A stretch of DNA of 64,000 nucleotides from Secundilactobacillus kimchicus JCM 15530 (GTDB taxonomy: Bacteria; Bacillota; Bacilli; Lactobacillales; Lactobacillaceae). Position 1 is the first letter of the stretch; the number at the start of each line of letters is the position of its first letter. Shown piece after piece: positions 35,939 to 43,842 of the stretch. The DNA lies in assembly GCF_001433995.1 (NCBI RefSeq), contig NZ_AZCX01000001.1, positions 62,001 through 126,000 on the forward strand, given 5' to 3'. A program made the translations under genes and the position numbers. The notes under the pieces were generated by a model. It searched no databases. It was not told the origin of the DNA and worked only from the letters and a program-made list of their open reading frames with translations.

Positions 35939-36624
35939 GTCATTTTGGGTCCATTTTATTGTGGGTGATTTACCCCTATGCGATGATGCTCTCGTTTGTC
36001 TTTGGGACAATTGTTCGATTTGGCTGGTTTCGTGCCGGAATCACTGCGGTTTCTAGCGAAATGCTTGAAAAACGTAAGTTAATGATTGGTAGTTTGTTAT
36101 TCCATGTTGGGATTATCTTAGCGTTTTTTGGCCACGTCCTTGGAATTTTGATTCCGAAAACGTGGACCGAACTATTTGGAATTTCAAACGAACTGTATCA
36201 CTTGGTCGGCTCCCTAATGATGGGATCAGCTGCCGGATTGATGGCGTTAGCCGGGATGTTTATTCTCACTTATCGTCGCTTTACCAACGCGCGCGTATTT
36301 CTAACGAGCTCATGGAGCGATTTGGTGATTGACGTTGCCTTGCTCATTACGATTATTTTGGGGTTGGCTTCGACGTTATCAAGTCCCTTTCAGGGGAATT
36401 TTGATTATCGTGAAACGTTATCAGTGTGGGCGCGATCATTGTTCTATCTCCATCCACAATGGCAATTGATGGCCAATGTTCCATGGATTTACAAGATTCA
36501 TGTGATCTGTGGGTTTGCGATTTTTGGGTTCTTCCCATACACCCGATTAGTGCACGCTTTAACACTGCCGTGGCAGTATATTTTCCGGCGGTTCATCGTC
36601 TATCGTCGGCGCCCCCGAGTCTAA
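35935..36624 (+). CDS. narI: Nitrate reductase gamma subunit NarI (cytochrome b)
   Basis: A 229-residue membrane subunit with five hydrophobic helices that takes electrons from menaquinol. All four heme-b ligands have counterparts: His57, His67, His189 and His207, with almost the same spacing as in E. coli (56, 66, 187, 205). Lactobacilli cannot make heme, so activity should depend on heme uptake. The ATG at 35935 follows GGAGGTG. The operon ends here at a strong terminator. Confidence 0.96.
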   Translation: MSHFGSILLWVIYPYAMMLSFVFGTIVRFGWFRAGITAVSSEMLEKRKLMIGSLLFHVGIILAFFGHVLGILIPKTWTELFGISNELYHLVGSLMMGSAAGLMALAGMFILTYRRFTNARVFLTSSWSDLVIDVALLITIILGLASTLSSPFQGNFDYRETLSVWARSLFYLHPQWQLMANVPWIYKIHVICGFAIFGFFPYTRLVHALTLPWQYIFRRFIVYRRRPRV

Positions 36625-36648
36625 GGGTTGAAGAAATGGTATCAAACT

Positions 36649-36690
36649 AAAATGAGGCGCCGGTTGAGTAGTCAACCGGCGCCTCATTTT
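36649..36690. terminator. Terminator of narGHJI
   Basis: A perfect 19-bp stem, AAAATGAGGCGCCGGTTGA with its complement, around GTAG. The outer A/T pairs give TTTT at the end. Confidence 0.88.
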
Positions 36691-36742
36691 GAGTTGTGAT
36701 GAAATTGACCGTTTTTGATTACGGTAGATTTTTCAGTCCTTT

Positions 36743-36777
36743 CCCCAATACTAATTTGGCGAGAGGATGGTTAGACT
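36743..36777 (+). promoter_or_regulatory. Nitrate-regulon-type promoter of the unknown two-gene operon
   Basis: CCCCAATA at 36743-36750, then exactly 21 bp, then TAGACT at 36772-36777. The TG of the extended -10 is shifted by 1 bp (TGGT before TAGACT). The spacing matches the four other promoters. Confidence 0.65.
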
Positions 36778-36806
36778 AGAGAAAAGAAACGAATGGAGGT
36801 TGACTC

Positions 36807-37772
36807 TTGACGCAATTTAACCTGAATCTAAACGCAGCTAAGCCGGATGACCAAGGGCATTATGAGTTTCAAAATGTTTTTGAATTTCCGGACTTTATTG
36901 AGATGCGGCCGCTCCTGCGAGCTGCAGTTCGAACGGTGGCTCAAGAGGCGTTTGACCAACCGGTTTTGCCTGTGAAAGTGGAACGGATGACAACATCTCT
37001 TGAAGCCAAAATGGAACGTGAAACCCGAAAGTATGCGCGGCAGCTAGGCATTTACGATAACCAAAAGGGCGAACGAAACGAGTTGGTGCGCTTATTTACC
37101 CATGTTTTACAGATTATCAGCCGAACGGATGACATTACTGAAGAACTCGAGGATATTATTTATGCCGTCAATCAAACCCGATTAAGCTTGATTGGCTTGC
37201 CGGCGTTAGTTGGAACCGGCGATCTCTATGATGAGGAGGCCGACCAAGAGTTAATCGTCGGGACATATTACCACTATGTGACTGAACAGCTAGTTAAACC
37301 GTACTTGAAGGAGCCGACCGGAGCGATGGTTCCAACAAACGTCAACGGGGGAGGTCGCCATCTAGTGGTTAAGATGACAACGTATGCTTACCGCGACTGG
37401 GACGCGTATTTGATGCATGAATACGACGAACAGCACGTTGTCAAAAACGAAAAGGGGTTGGGAGATAGTGAGTACTATGATCGCCTAGAAGCCATCGAGT
37501 TGAAGTATGCTGATCATTGTTATGCCGAGGTTTTAGCTGATACTTACCAAGATTTCGTCAAGGTATTGGTGCCCAATTTCGTTGCCCAGTTTGAGATCAT
37601 GTCAACTGACCTGCGACCAATTATTGCTCAGTTCCCAGGAGTCGCAATCCAGTTGAAGGCAATCATTAGTCGCCGATTCTGTCTAGATGAGGCCGGCTAT
37701 GAGCACGTGATGGACGCGCCACTTGCGGCCATTAAAAAGAAGTACGACTTTTACCGTCAAAACTTCGCTTAG
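36807..37772 (+). CDS. Unknown cytoplasmic protein following narGHJI
   Basis: A 321-residue soluble protein that I do not recognise. It is rich in acidic and aromatic residues (NVFEFPDFIEMRPLLRAAV, VGTYYHYVTEQLVKPYL), has a Gly-rich NVNGGGRHLVVK near residue 180 and only two cysteines. There is no signal, membrane helix or nucleotide motif. The start is a TTG 7 nt after GGAGG. Its promoter matches the nitrate-regulon type, and it is followed 9 bp later by another unknown gene. Confidence 0.82.
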   Translation: MTQFNLNLNAAKPDDQGHYEFQNVFEFPDFIEMRPLLRAAVRTVAQEAFDQPVLPVKVERMTTSLEAKMERETRKYARQLGIYDNQKGERNELVRLFTHVLQIISRTDDITEELEDIIYAVNQTRLSLIGLPALVGTGDLYDEEADQELIVGTYYHYVTEQLVKPYLKEPTGAMVPTNVNGGGRHLVVKMTTYAYRDWDAYLMHEYDEQHVVKNEKGLGDSEYYDRLEAIELKYADHCYAEVLADTYQDFVKVLVPNFVAQFEIMSTDLRPIIAQFPGVAIQLKAIISRRFCLDEAGYEHVMDAPLAAIKKKYDFYRQNFA

Positions 37773-37781
37773 GAGGAAACT

Positions 37782-38192
37782 TTGAATACTGAATTAAAAT
37801 TAGGCACTCGCGAATTTGAAAACACATTATTTATATTGGACGTGGTGCCAACCCAAGAAAATATTTCCGAGTTTGCATTACAGGGAAATTTAAATCCTGA
37901 ATCTATCGATGGCACCGCTTGGGCGCTACCAGGTTATTTATCAGACGATTACAACATCTTTTTAGTTTTTGCGCCCAATGTTTTGGATTACTGGACGATT
38001 ACCTGTGCCCAAGTGACGATTGAAAATGGGAATGAAATCACCTCAATGAGTCAGGTTGTCCCGACCGGAACCGGTCTCAATGCCATTTCTCAAATTAGCA
38101 AAAGTGGGGCAATCGAGTTATTAGCCTACTTTAAGACGCTTGAAGCTAACAAACTTGGTCATTTTGATGATAAAATTTGGCAATCAGCTTAA
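37782..38192 (+). CDS. Unknown small protein cotranscribed with the previous gene
   Basis: A 136-residue acidic soluble protein with a TTG start after AGGAGG. It is beta-rich in appearance (YNIFLVFAPNVLDYWTITCAQVTIENG), with one cysteine. I do not recognise the family. It is the last gene before a hairpin terminator and a convergent menI-like gene. Its function may be linked to nitrate respiration through the shared promoter. Confidence 0.8.
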   Translation: MNTELKLGTREFENTLFILDVVPTQENISEFALQGNLNPESIDGTAWALPGYLSDDYNIFLVFAPNVLDYWTITCAQVTIENGNEITSMSQVVPTGTGLNAISQISKSGAIELLAYFKTLEANKLGHFDDKIWQSA

Positions 38193-38235
38193 CAATCAAA
38201 AACGGGGGAAAACCCACTAGATCTTAAAATTTAAC

Positions 38236-38276
38236 AAAAGGGGCGGCCAATTGAGTTTTTAAGCGGCTGCCCCTTT
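38236..38276. terminator. Hairpin between convergent genes
   Basis: AAAGGGGC-G-GCC pairs with GGC-T-GCCCCTTT around a loop of about 15 nt. The flanking A/T tracts let it serve both sides. Confidence 0.65.
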
Positions 38277-38329
38277 ACTTGATGATCACTCGGCTTTTCG
38301 GCGGACGCAATAAGGCCGTGAATAATGCG

Positions 38330-38695
38330 TTATTTTGGCTGGGCCATAAGCGTGACGGTGCTAAAACTGGTTACCGAGTCAGCGACAGCGGTTGTCACTT
38401 CCCATACTTGAAGTCGCCGGCCAATTTTGACTGGGGTTGCAGTCGCAACAATGGTGCCTTCAGCAACTGCGGCTAAATGGTGGATGGCAATATCAACACC
38501 GACAGCAGCGTGAGCCTCATCTAGATTGGCATTTGCGCCGAGAGAAGCAGCTGTTTCGGCTAGAATCGCGTTAATGCCACCGTGCACAATTCCGTACGGT
38601 TGTTTAATCGAATCGGTCACGGGAAGTGATATAATAACGTTGCTTTTTGTAACAGTTTGAGATGTGATTCCAAGAGTCTCAAGTAAGTTGGACAT
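38330..38695 (-). CDS. Hotdog-fold thioesterase, probably DHNA-CoA thioesterase (MenI-like)
   Basis: A 121-residue hotdog thioesterase of the PaaI/YdiI group. The motif [22 protein letters not shown] has the HGG and the catalytic Glu. The ATG at 38695 follows GAGG. The open frame extends further upstream into menB but without family character. It is divergent from menB and next to menE, so hydrolysis of 1,4-dihydroxy-2-naphthoyl-CoA is the most likely reaction. Another acyl-CoA substrate remains possible. Confidence 0.82.
   Translation of the reverse strand: MSNLLETLGITSQTVTKSNVIISLPVTDSIKQPYGIVHGGINAILAETAASLGANANLDEAHAAVGVDIAIHHLAAVAEGTIVATATPVKIGRRLQVWEVTTAVADSVTSFSTVTLMAQPK
38627..38635 (+). 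promoter_or_regulatory. Extended -10 of the menB promoter, inside the menI-like gene
   Basis: TGA-TATAAT on the plus strand, 97 bp before the menB ATG. Only 36 bp separate the two divergent genes, so promoter parts must lie inside coding sequence. No good -35 is seen. Confidence 0.4.
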
Positions 38696-38731
38696 GGTCA
38701 AAACCTCGATTTCGAAAGGATGCATAATTTT

Positions 38732-39553
38732 ATGACAGCAGTAACGTGGGAAACGGTTAAAAACTACAACGAAATTTTTTTTGAACGGGCCGGTAAAATC
38801 GCCAAAATTACGATGAATCAACCGGAAAAACTAAACGCTTTTACGCCTGGAATGGTTCAGGAGATGATTGAGGCGTTTACACGCTGTCGTGATGATACCA
38901 CAATTGGGGTCATTATTTTAACTGGGGCGGGTGATAAAGCCTTTTCATCTGGTGGTGATCAGTCGGTTCGCGGCAATGGTGGCTACGTTGGCTCGGACCA
39001 TATTGCCCGGTTAAACGTTTTGGACCTCCAGCGCCTTATTCGAATCATTCCTAAGCCCGTTATTGCCATGGTCAAGGGATGGTCTGTTGGTGGTGGTAAT
39101 ATTTTACAATTAGTTTGTGATTTGACTATTGCAGCCGATAACGCTAAATTTGGCCAGACAGGTCCAAAGGTCGGAAGCTTTGATGCCGGCTATGGTTCGG
39201 GTTATTTGGCTCGGGTAATTGGCCATAAGCGGGCTAAGGAAGTGTGGTTCTTAAACCACTTTTACAGTGCCGAGGAAGCCTATCAGATGAACTGGATCAA
39301 TAAGGTGGTTCCGCTTGCTGACGTTGAATCGGAAACGCTTGACTGGTGCCAAGAAATCCTAACTAAGTCACCAACGGCCTTGCGGTTTATCAAGGCTGCA
39401 ATGAATGCTGACACTGATGGATTAGCCGGCTTGCAACAATTTGGGGGCGATGCCACCATGCTATTTTACACGACTGATGAAGGCAAGGAAGGTCGCGATG
39501 CGTTTAATGAAAAACGCGATCCAGACTTTGATCAATTTCCAAAATTTCCGTAA
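38732..39553 (+). CDS. menB: 1,4-dihydroxy-2-naphthoyl-CoA synthase MenB
   Basis: A 273-residue crotonase-fold enzyme closing the second ring in menaquinone synthesis. MenB features are [49 protein letters not shown] and [15 protein letters not shown] at the C-terminus. The ATG at 38732 is chosen because the AAAGGA site abuts the other ATG at 38720. It is followed 15 bp later by menE. NarI needs menaquinol. Confidence 0.95.
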   Translation: MTAVTWETVKNYNEIFFERAGKIAKITMNQPEKLNAFTPGMVQEMIEAFTRCRDDTTIGVIILTGAGDKAFSSGGDQSVRGNGGYVGSDHIARLNVLDLQRLIRIIPKPVIAMVKGWSVGGGNILQLVCDLTIAADNAKFGQTGPKVGSFDAGYGSGYLARVIGHKRAKEVWFLNHFYSAEEAYQMNWINKVVPLADVESETLDWCQEILTKSPTALRFIKAAMNADTDGLAGLQQFGGDATMLFYTTDEGKEGRDAFNEKRDPDFDQFPKFP

Positions 39554-39568
39554 AACGGGGGTCGTAAC

Positions 39569-41002
39569 ATGCAAAACTGGGTAGAAAAACAGGCACTGAT
39601 TGCGCCCGACCACCTGGCCGTGACGGATGGCTCACAGCGGCTAACCTTCAGTCAACTGTTAACTGACACCCAACAGATTAACGGCCAACTGACTCAAGCA
39701 GGTTTTGCGCCCCAAAAGGCGGTGGCGCTACTGGCTAACAATTCGTTTGAGGCCTACCGCATTGCAATGGCGCTTTTGGCTTCTGGTCGGCCAATTGTGT
39801 GGCTCAATAAACGGTTGCAATCAACGGAACTTCTTCGACAGATTCAAAACAGCCAAAGTGGGGGGGTAATCGTTGAAGATGCGCTTTGGCGTGACGATCT
39901 CGCTAACCAGGCAGTCTCGTTCTCAGATCTCCTGAATCTGCCGGCACAGTCGTTAGCCCTTCAATCAGAATTTGACCCGAATGGAACCGCTAGTATTATG
40001 TTTACGTCGGGGACGACGGGTCGGCCCAAAGGTGTCGTTCAGACCTTTAATAATCATTTTAGTTCGGCCGTTTCTTCTATGCTAAACCTTGGTATGACGC
40101 CAACGGATGAGTGGTTATGTGCTGTTCCAATTTTCCATATCAGTGGCTTTTCAATCCTGATGCGGGGTTTAATTTACGGAATGACCGTTCGCTTGGTGCC
40201 CCGGTTTGAGGCGAAAATGGTTCATACTATCTTGGTCAATGAGCCGATAACGACGCTGTCAGTTGTGCCATTTATGCTTAAGAAATTACTGGCGCAACAG
40301 GTGACGACTGGAGAGCCCTATAATTCGAAGTTTCGGGTGATGCTTCTGGGCGGTGGACCAATTGATCTGGCGACGCTCAACCAGTCCCAGAAAGCTGGCA
40401 TTGCGGTTGTCCAATCCTATGGGATGACAGAGACCGCGTCGCAGGTTGTCGCCTTGAGTAACCAGGACGCACCCGCGCACATTGGTTCGGTAGGGAAACC
40501 GTTGTTTTTAACGCAGATTCGCTTGACTGATGATCAGGGTGAAATTTTGTTAAAAACCCCGGCACTGTCACCGGCTACGATTGGCCAACGAACCACCACC
40601 ACCGCCCGCGTCATGACCCCGGATGGATGGTATCAAACTGGCGACATTGGTCATTTTGACGCGGCGGGCTTTTTATATGTTGATGGCCGGGTTGATGACA
40701 TGATTATTTCGGGTGGTGAAAATATTTTTCCTGATGAAGTTGAAGCTGCCTACCAAGCTTTCGCAGGGCTTCAAGAAATCAGTGTTGTCGGCGAAAAAAG
40801 TCCAGACTGGGGGATGGTACCGGTTGCCTTTATTGTAGCGGACTCATCAGTCACAGCAGAAGCCTTAACGATGTACGGTCGCCGCAAATTGGCGCACTAT
40901 AAAGTACCCAAACGGTTTATCAAGGTGACTGAACTTCCTAAAAATGCCAGTGGTAAGGTTCAGCGCGCTAAGTTGCGAGCACAATTAGCGATAAACCCCT
41001 AA
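39569..41002 (+). CDS. menE: o-Succinylbenzoate-CoA ligase MenE
   Basis: A 477-residue ANL-family adenylating enzyme. The AMP-binding motif is IMFTSGTTGRPKGVVQ, and later motifs are SYGMTETASQ and YQTGDIGHFD. The C-terminal catalytic lysine lies in LPKNASGKVQRAKL. Adjacency to menB supports MenE over other acyl-CoA ligases. The remaining men genes are not in this window. Confidence 0.9.
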   Translation: MQNWVEKQALIAPDHLAVTDGSQRLTFSQLLTDTQQINGQLTQAGFAPQKAVALLANNSFEAYRIAMALLASGRPIVWLNKRLQSTELLRQIQNSQSGGVIVEDALWRDDLANQAVSFSDLLNLPAQSLALQSEFDPNGTASIMFTSGTTGRPKGVVQTFNNHFSSAVSSMLNLGMTPTDEWLCAVPIFHISGFSILMRGLIYGMTVRLVPRFEAKMVHTILVNEPITTLSVVPFMLKKLLAQQVTTGEPYNSKFRVMLLGGGPIDLATLNQSQKAGIAVVQSYGMTETASQVVALSNQDAPAHIGSVGKPLFLTQIRLTDDQGEILLKTPALSPATIGQRTTTTARVMTPDGWYQTGDIGHFDAAGFLYVDGRVDDMIISGGENIFPDEVEAAYQAFAGLQEISVVGEKSPDWGMVPVAFIVADSSVTAEALTMYGRRKLAHYKVPKRFIKVTELPKNASGKVQRAKLRAQLAINP

Positions 41003-41009
41003 TATTTAC

Positions 41010-41038
41010 TTGCACGCAAGCTGGGTTTACGTTAGACT
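41010..41038 (+). promoter_or_regulatory. Promoter of the argS T-box transcript
   Basis: TTGCAC at 41010-41015, a 17-bp spacer and TAGACT at 41033-41038. Confidence 0.6.
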
Positions 41039-41043
41039 GTTTT

Positions 41044-41263
41044 GAGTAGACCGCAGTGCGGTTTGGTTCGATGATAAAAGAGGAATTTTCAAGGACAGTT
41101 CATAGCGACTCCGGGGCGGTGAAAGCCGGAGAACTGACTTGAAAACAGCGCGCTTTTTAGAACGACCAGTTAAATAGCCATATGAGTGGATTAAACAATC
41201 AATTAGAGTGGTACCGCGGGGTGTCTCGTCTCTGACAAGCTAGACTTGTTGGGGACTTTTTTT
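41044..41263 (+). promoter_or_regulatory. T-box riboswitch (arginine) upstream of argS
   Basis: The hallmark T-box sequence AGAGTGGTACCGCGGG is at 41205-41220. Stem I features lie upstream (GGCGGTGAAAGCCGG-type apical part around 41113-41130). A terminator stem, GTCTC-T-GACAAG against CTTGT-TG-GGGAC followed by T7, spans 41228-41263. Uncharged tRNA-Arg should favour the antiterminator and raise argS expression. The specifier codon is not certain. A CGC near 41149-41152 is a candidate. Confidence 0.92.
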
Positions 41264-41345
41264 ATGCGCGTCGATCGCTATTTGACCGCCGAATGTGCTA
41301 TTGTGGCTTTAGATAAAAATGGACAAAGATGGGAGTTTTGTGATT

Positions 41346-43037
41346 ATGGATTACAAACAACTTGTAGCAGATGCCTTAGCACCTACTATGGCCGACACAC
41401 TGTCAGCTGACGATATTTACAAAAAGATTGAACGGCCCAAAGATTCGTCAATGGGCGATTATGCCTTTCCAACATTTACCTTGGCCAAGACGTTTAGAAA
41501 AGCGCCGCAACAGATTGCGACCGATTTAGTTGAACAACTCGATCAGAGCAAGTTTGAGAAGGTTCAAGTGGCGGGTCCTTATATCAACTTCTTCTTGGAC
41601 AAAGCAGCGTTTAGTGCTGATATTTTGGCCCAAGTTTCGGCCCAGGGCGCGGACTTTGGTCAAAATGAAAACGGGAAGGGCGGCAACGTTCCGATCGACA
41701 TGTCGTCACCGAACATTGCCAAGCCAATTTCGATGGGGCATTTGCGGTCAACCGTGATTGGAAACTCAATTGCTGAAATTCTGAAGAAAAACGGGTACAA
41801 CCCGATTAAAGATAATCATTTGGGTGACTGGGGCACTCAGTTTGGGAAGTTGATCGTGGCTTATCTCAAATGGGGGAACGAGGACGACGTTAAAAAAGAC
41901 CCAATCACTAATTTGGTCAAGTACTACGTGAAGTTCCACCAAGAAGATAAGGAACACCCTGAATTAGATGACGAAGCGCGCGAATGGTTTAAAAAGCTCG
42001 AAGACGGCGACGCAGAAGCTCACCGCCTCTGGTCATGGTTCCGCGATGAATCATTAAAGGCGTTCAACCAAATCTATGATAAGTTGGGCGTCACCTTTGA
42101 CACGTATAATGGCGAAGCGTTTTACAATGATAAGATGCAAGCAGTTATCGATGAACTAAAGGAAAAGGGCCTCCTAAAAGAATCCCAGGGTGCCCAGGTC
42201 GTGGATCTGAGTAAGTACGACTTGAACCCGGCACTGATTTTAAAGAGTGATGGGGCATCGCTTTACATTACTAGAGACATCGCCACTGCCGTTTACCGGG
42301 ACAAGACGTACCATCCAGCCATGAACCTGTATGTAGTTGGTTCCGAGCAGATGTATTACTTCCAACAATTAAAGGCCGTTCTGACCGAGATGGGCTTAGC
42401 CTCCGCGAAGGACCTACACCATATTCCGTTTGGTCTGATCACGGTTGATGGTAAAAAGCTTTCAACGCGTTCTGGGCGCATCATTTTACTGGACGAAGTG
42501 TTAGATGACTCGATTGCAATGGCGAAAAAGCAAATTGCTGAGAAGAACCCCGATTTGCCAAATAAAGATGAAGTAGCCAAACAAGTGGGTGTTGGGGCTA
42601 TCATCTTCGGTGACTTGAAGAATGAACGAATGAACAGTATCGACTTTAACTTGGCCGATCAGCTGAAGTTTGAAGGGGAAACGGGTCCTTACGTTCAGTA
42701 TGCCCGGGCTCGGGCCGAAAGCATTTTGCGGAAAGCAGCCGATGTGACGCCTGCTGGCGAAAATGCGACAATCAATGATCCAGAGGCTTGGGAAACGGTC
42801 AAAACGTTGGCGGACTTCCCAGCCATTGTTGAAGAAGCCTTGGCGGACTTTGAACCGTCTGACATCGCGAAGTATTCAATTCGGTTAGCAAAGGCCTTTA
42901 ACAAGTATTACGCGCACTCTAAGATTTTAGCTGACGATGCTGAAAAGCCAGCTCGGTTGGCATTGGTTAAGAGCGTTTCAACGATTTTAAAGGAATCTCT
43001 TCGGTTGCTTGGTGTTCAAGCACCAGATGAAATGTAA
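41346..43037 (+). CDS. argS: Arginyl-tRNA synthetase
   Basis: A 563-residue class I synthetase. The HIGH-like motif is SSPNIAKPISMGHLRS, and an N-terminal Arg-S additional domain (1-90) and a C-terminal DALR helical anticodon-binding domain (about 440-563) are present. The KMSKS loop is reduced to GKKLSTRSG, common in ArgRS. The ATG at 41346 follows GGGAG by about 10 nt and gives the usual family length. Expression is controlled by the T-box leader. Confidence 0.97.
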   Translation: MDYKQLVADALAPTMADTLSADDIYKKIERPKDSSMGDYAFPTFTLAKTFRKAPQQIATDLVEQLDQSKFEKVQVAGPYINFFLDKAAFSADILAQVSAQGADFGQNENGKGGNVPIDMSSPNIAKPISMGHLRSTVIGNSIAEILKKNGYNPIKDNHLGDWGTQFGKLIVAYLKWGNEDDVKKDPITNLVKYYVKFHQEDKEHPELDDEAREWFKKLEDGDAEAHRLWSWFRDESLKAFNQIYDKLGVTFDTYNGEAFYNDKMQAVIDELKEKGLLKESQGAQVVDLSKYDLNPALILKSDGASLYITRDIATAVYRDKTYHPAMNLYVVGSEQMYYFQQLKAVLTEMGLASAKDLHHIPFGLITVDGKKLSTRSGRIILLDEVLDDSIAMAKKQIAEKNPDLPNKDEVAKQVGVGAIIFGDLKNERMNSIDFNLADQLKFEGETGPYVQYARARAESILRKAADVTPAGENATINDPEAWETVKTLADFPAIVEEALADFEPSDIAKYSIRLAKAFNKYYAHSKILADDAEKPARLALVKSVSTILKESLRLLGVQAPDEM

Positions 43038-43047
43038 TATGATTAAG

Positions 43048-43091
43048 CGGTCCGTCACCAGTCTTTTCGCTGGTATGGCGGACCGTTTTTT
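43048..43091 (+). terminator. Terminator of argS
   Basis: CGGTCCGTCACCAG pairs with CTGGTATGGCGGACCG (2-nt bulge), followed by T6. Confidence 0.88.
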
Positions 43092-43097
43092 GTCTTT

Positions 43098-43147
43098 AAA
43101 TAAATATTCAATTAAAAGTGGTCATATTCATCTTACTTTGTTATAAT
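43098..43147 (+). promoter_or_regulatory. argR promoter with ARG-box-like operator
   Basis: TGGTCA at 43119-43124, a 17-bp spacer and TATAAT at 43142-43147. AAATAAATATTCAATT at 43098-43113 resembles an ARG box, and a second ATTCA half-site lies at 43126-43130. Autoregulation by ArgR is plausible. Confidence 0.5.
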
Positions 43148-43186
43148 AATTCTGATGTTACTTTCATAAGGGGAGGCTGCATTGGG

Positions 43187-43654
43187 ATGAAAAAAAGTTT
43201 ACGTCAATCGCGAATTGAACAATTAATTAACCAATATCCGATTGGGACTCAGGAAGACCTGATGCGTCATTTGGAGGAAATTGGGATCAAGGCGACGCAG
43301 GCGACCATTTCGCGAGATATTCGGGAGATGCAAGTCGTTAAAGCTCAGGATGGGAACGGCAATTTACGTTATACTATTTTTAAGCCGGGAAACAAATCTG
43401 AAGAGGAACACTTGCATGAAACGATTAATGAAGTTGTCATTGGGCTAACCCGCGTTCAATTTATGAATGTGATTAAGACGCTGCCAAGCAATGGCAACCT
43501 TTTAGCGGCCATTTTAGATGATTTAAACATGCCCGAAGTTGTGGGGACTTTGGCCGGCCATGATACGATTATTGTTGTGAGTCCAAATGAAAAAGTGGCG
43601 CAGCAGTTAAACGAAGAAATCGCGCAAAATATGAATCCAGATATTGTCCATTAA
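43187..43654 (+). CDS. argR: Arginine repressor ArgR/AhrC family
   Basis: A 155-residue regulator. The N-terminal winged helix has ATQATISRDIREM, and the C-terminal oligomerisation and arginine-binding domain ends with VVGTLAGHDTIIVV. The usual GDDT arginine-binding pair is GHDT here, so one of the two aspartates that contact arginine is replaced by His. The ATG at 43187 follows AAGGGGAGG. Its place after argS fits arginine metabolism. It may be one of two ArgR paralogues, as some lactobacilli have. Confidence 0.93.
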   Translation: MKKSLRQSRIEQLINQYPIGTQEDLMRHLEEIGIKATQATISRDIREMQVVKAQDGNGNLRYTIFKPGNKSEEEHLHETINEVVIGLTRVQFMNVIKTLPSNGNLLAAILDDLNMPEVVGTLAGHDTIIVVSPNEKVAQQLNEEIAQNMNPDIVH

Positions 43655-43675
43655 CCGCTGTACTTGGTTTAAAAC

Positions 43676-43722
43676 CGCCTATTTGTGGGATGCATTAGCA
43701 TCCTGTGAATGGGCGACTTTTT
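43676..43722 (+). terminator. Terminator of argR
   Basis: A long, internally bulged stem, CGCCTATT..GGATGC pairing with GCATCC..AATGGGCG, followed by a T-rich tail. Confidence 0.75.
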
Positions 43723-43842
43723 ATTATCTGATCATCGAACTGATGTTTAAGCCTTATTAAAAGTTGGGTGCGAATTCGTGGCAGCTAAAGGACTATGATA
43801 AAATGAAAGCTGCAAATCTTTTAAAAGTAGATGAGGGAGTCT

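Noticed and set aside
30000-36700. Possible tRNA, rRNA, CRISPR, IS or prophage content in the island
   Set aside because: No cloverleaf-like sequence, direct-repeat array, transposase-like frame or terminal inverted repeats were seen here or in the rest of the window.
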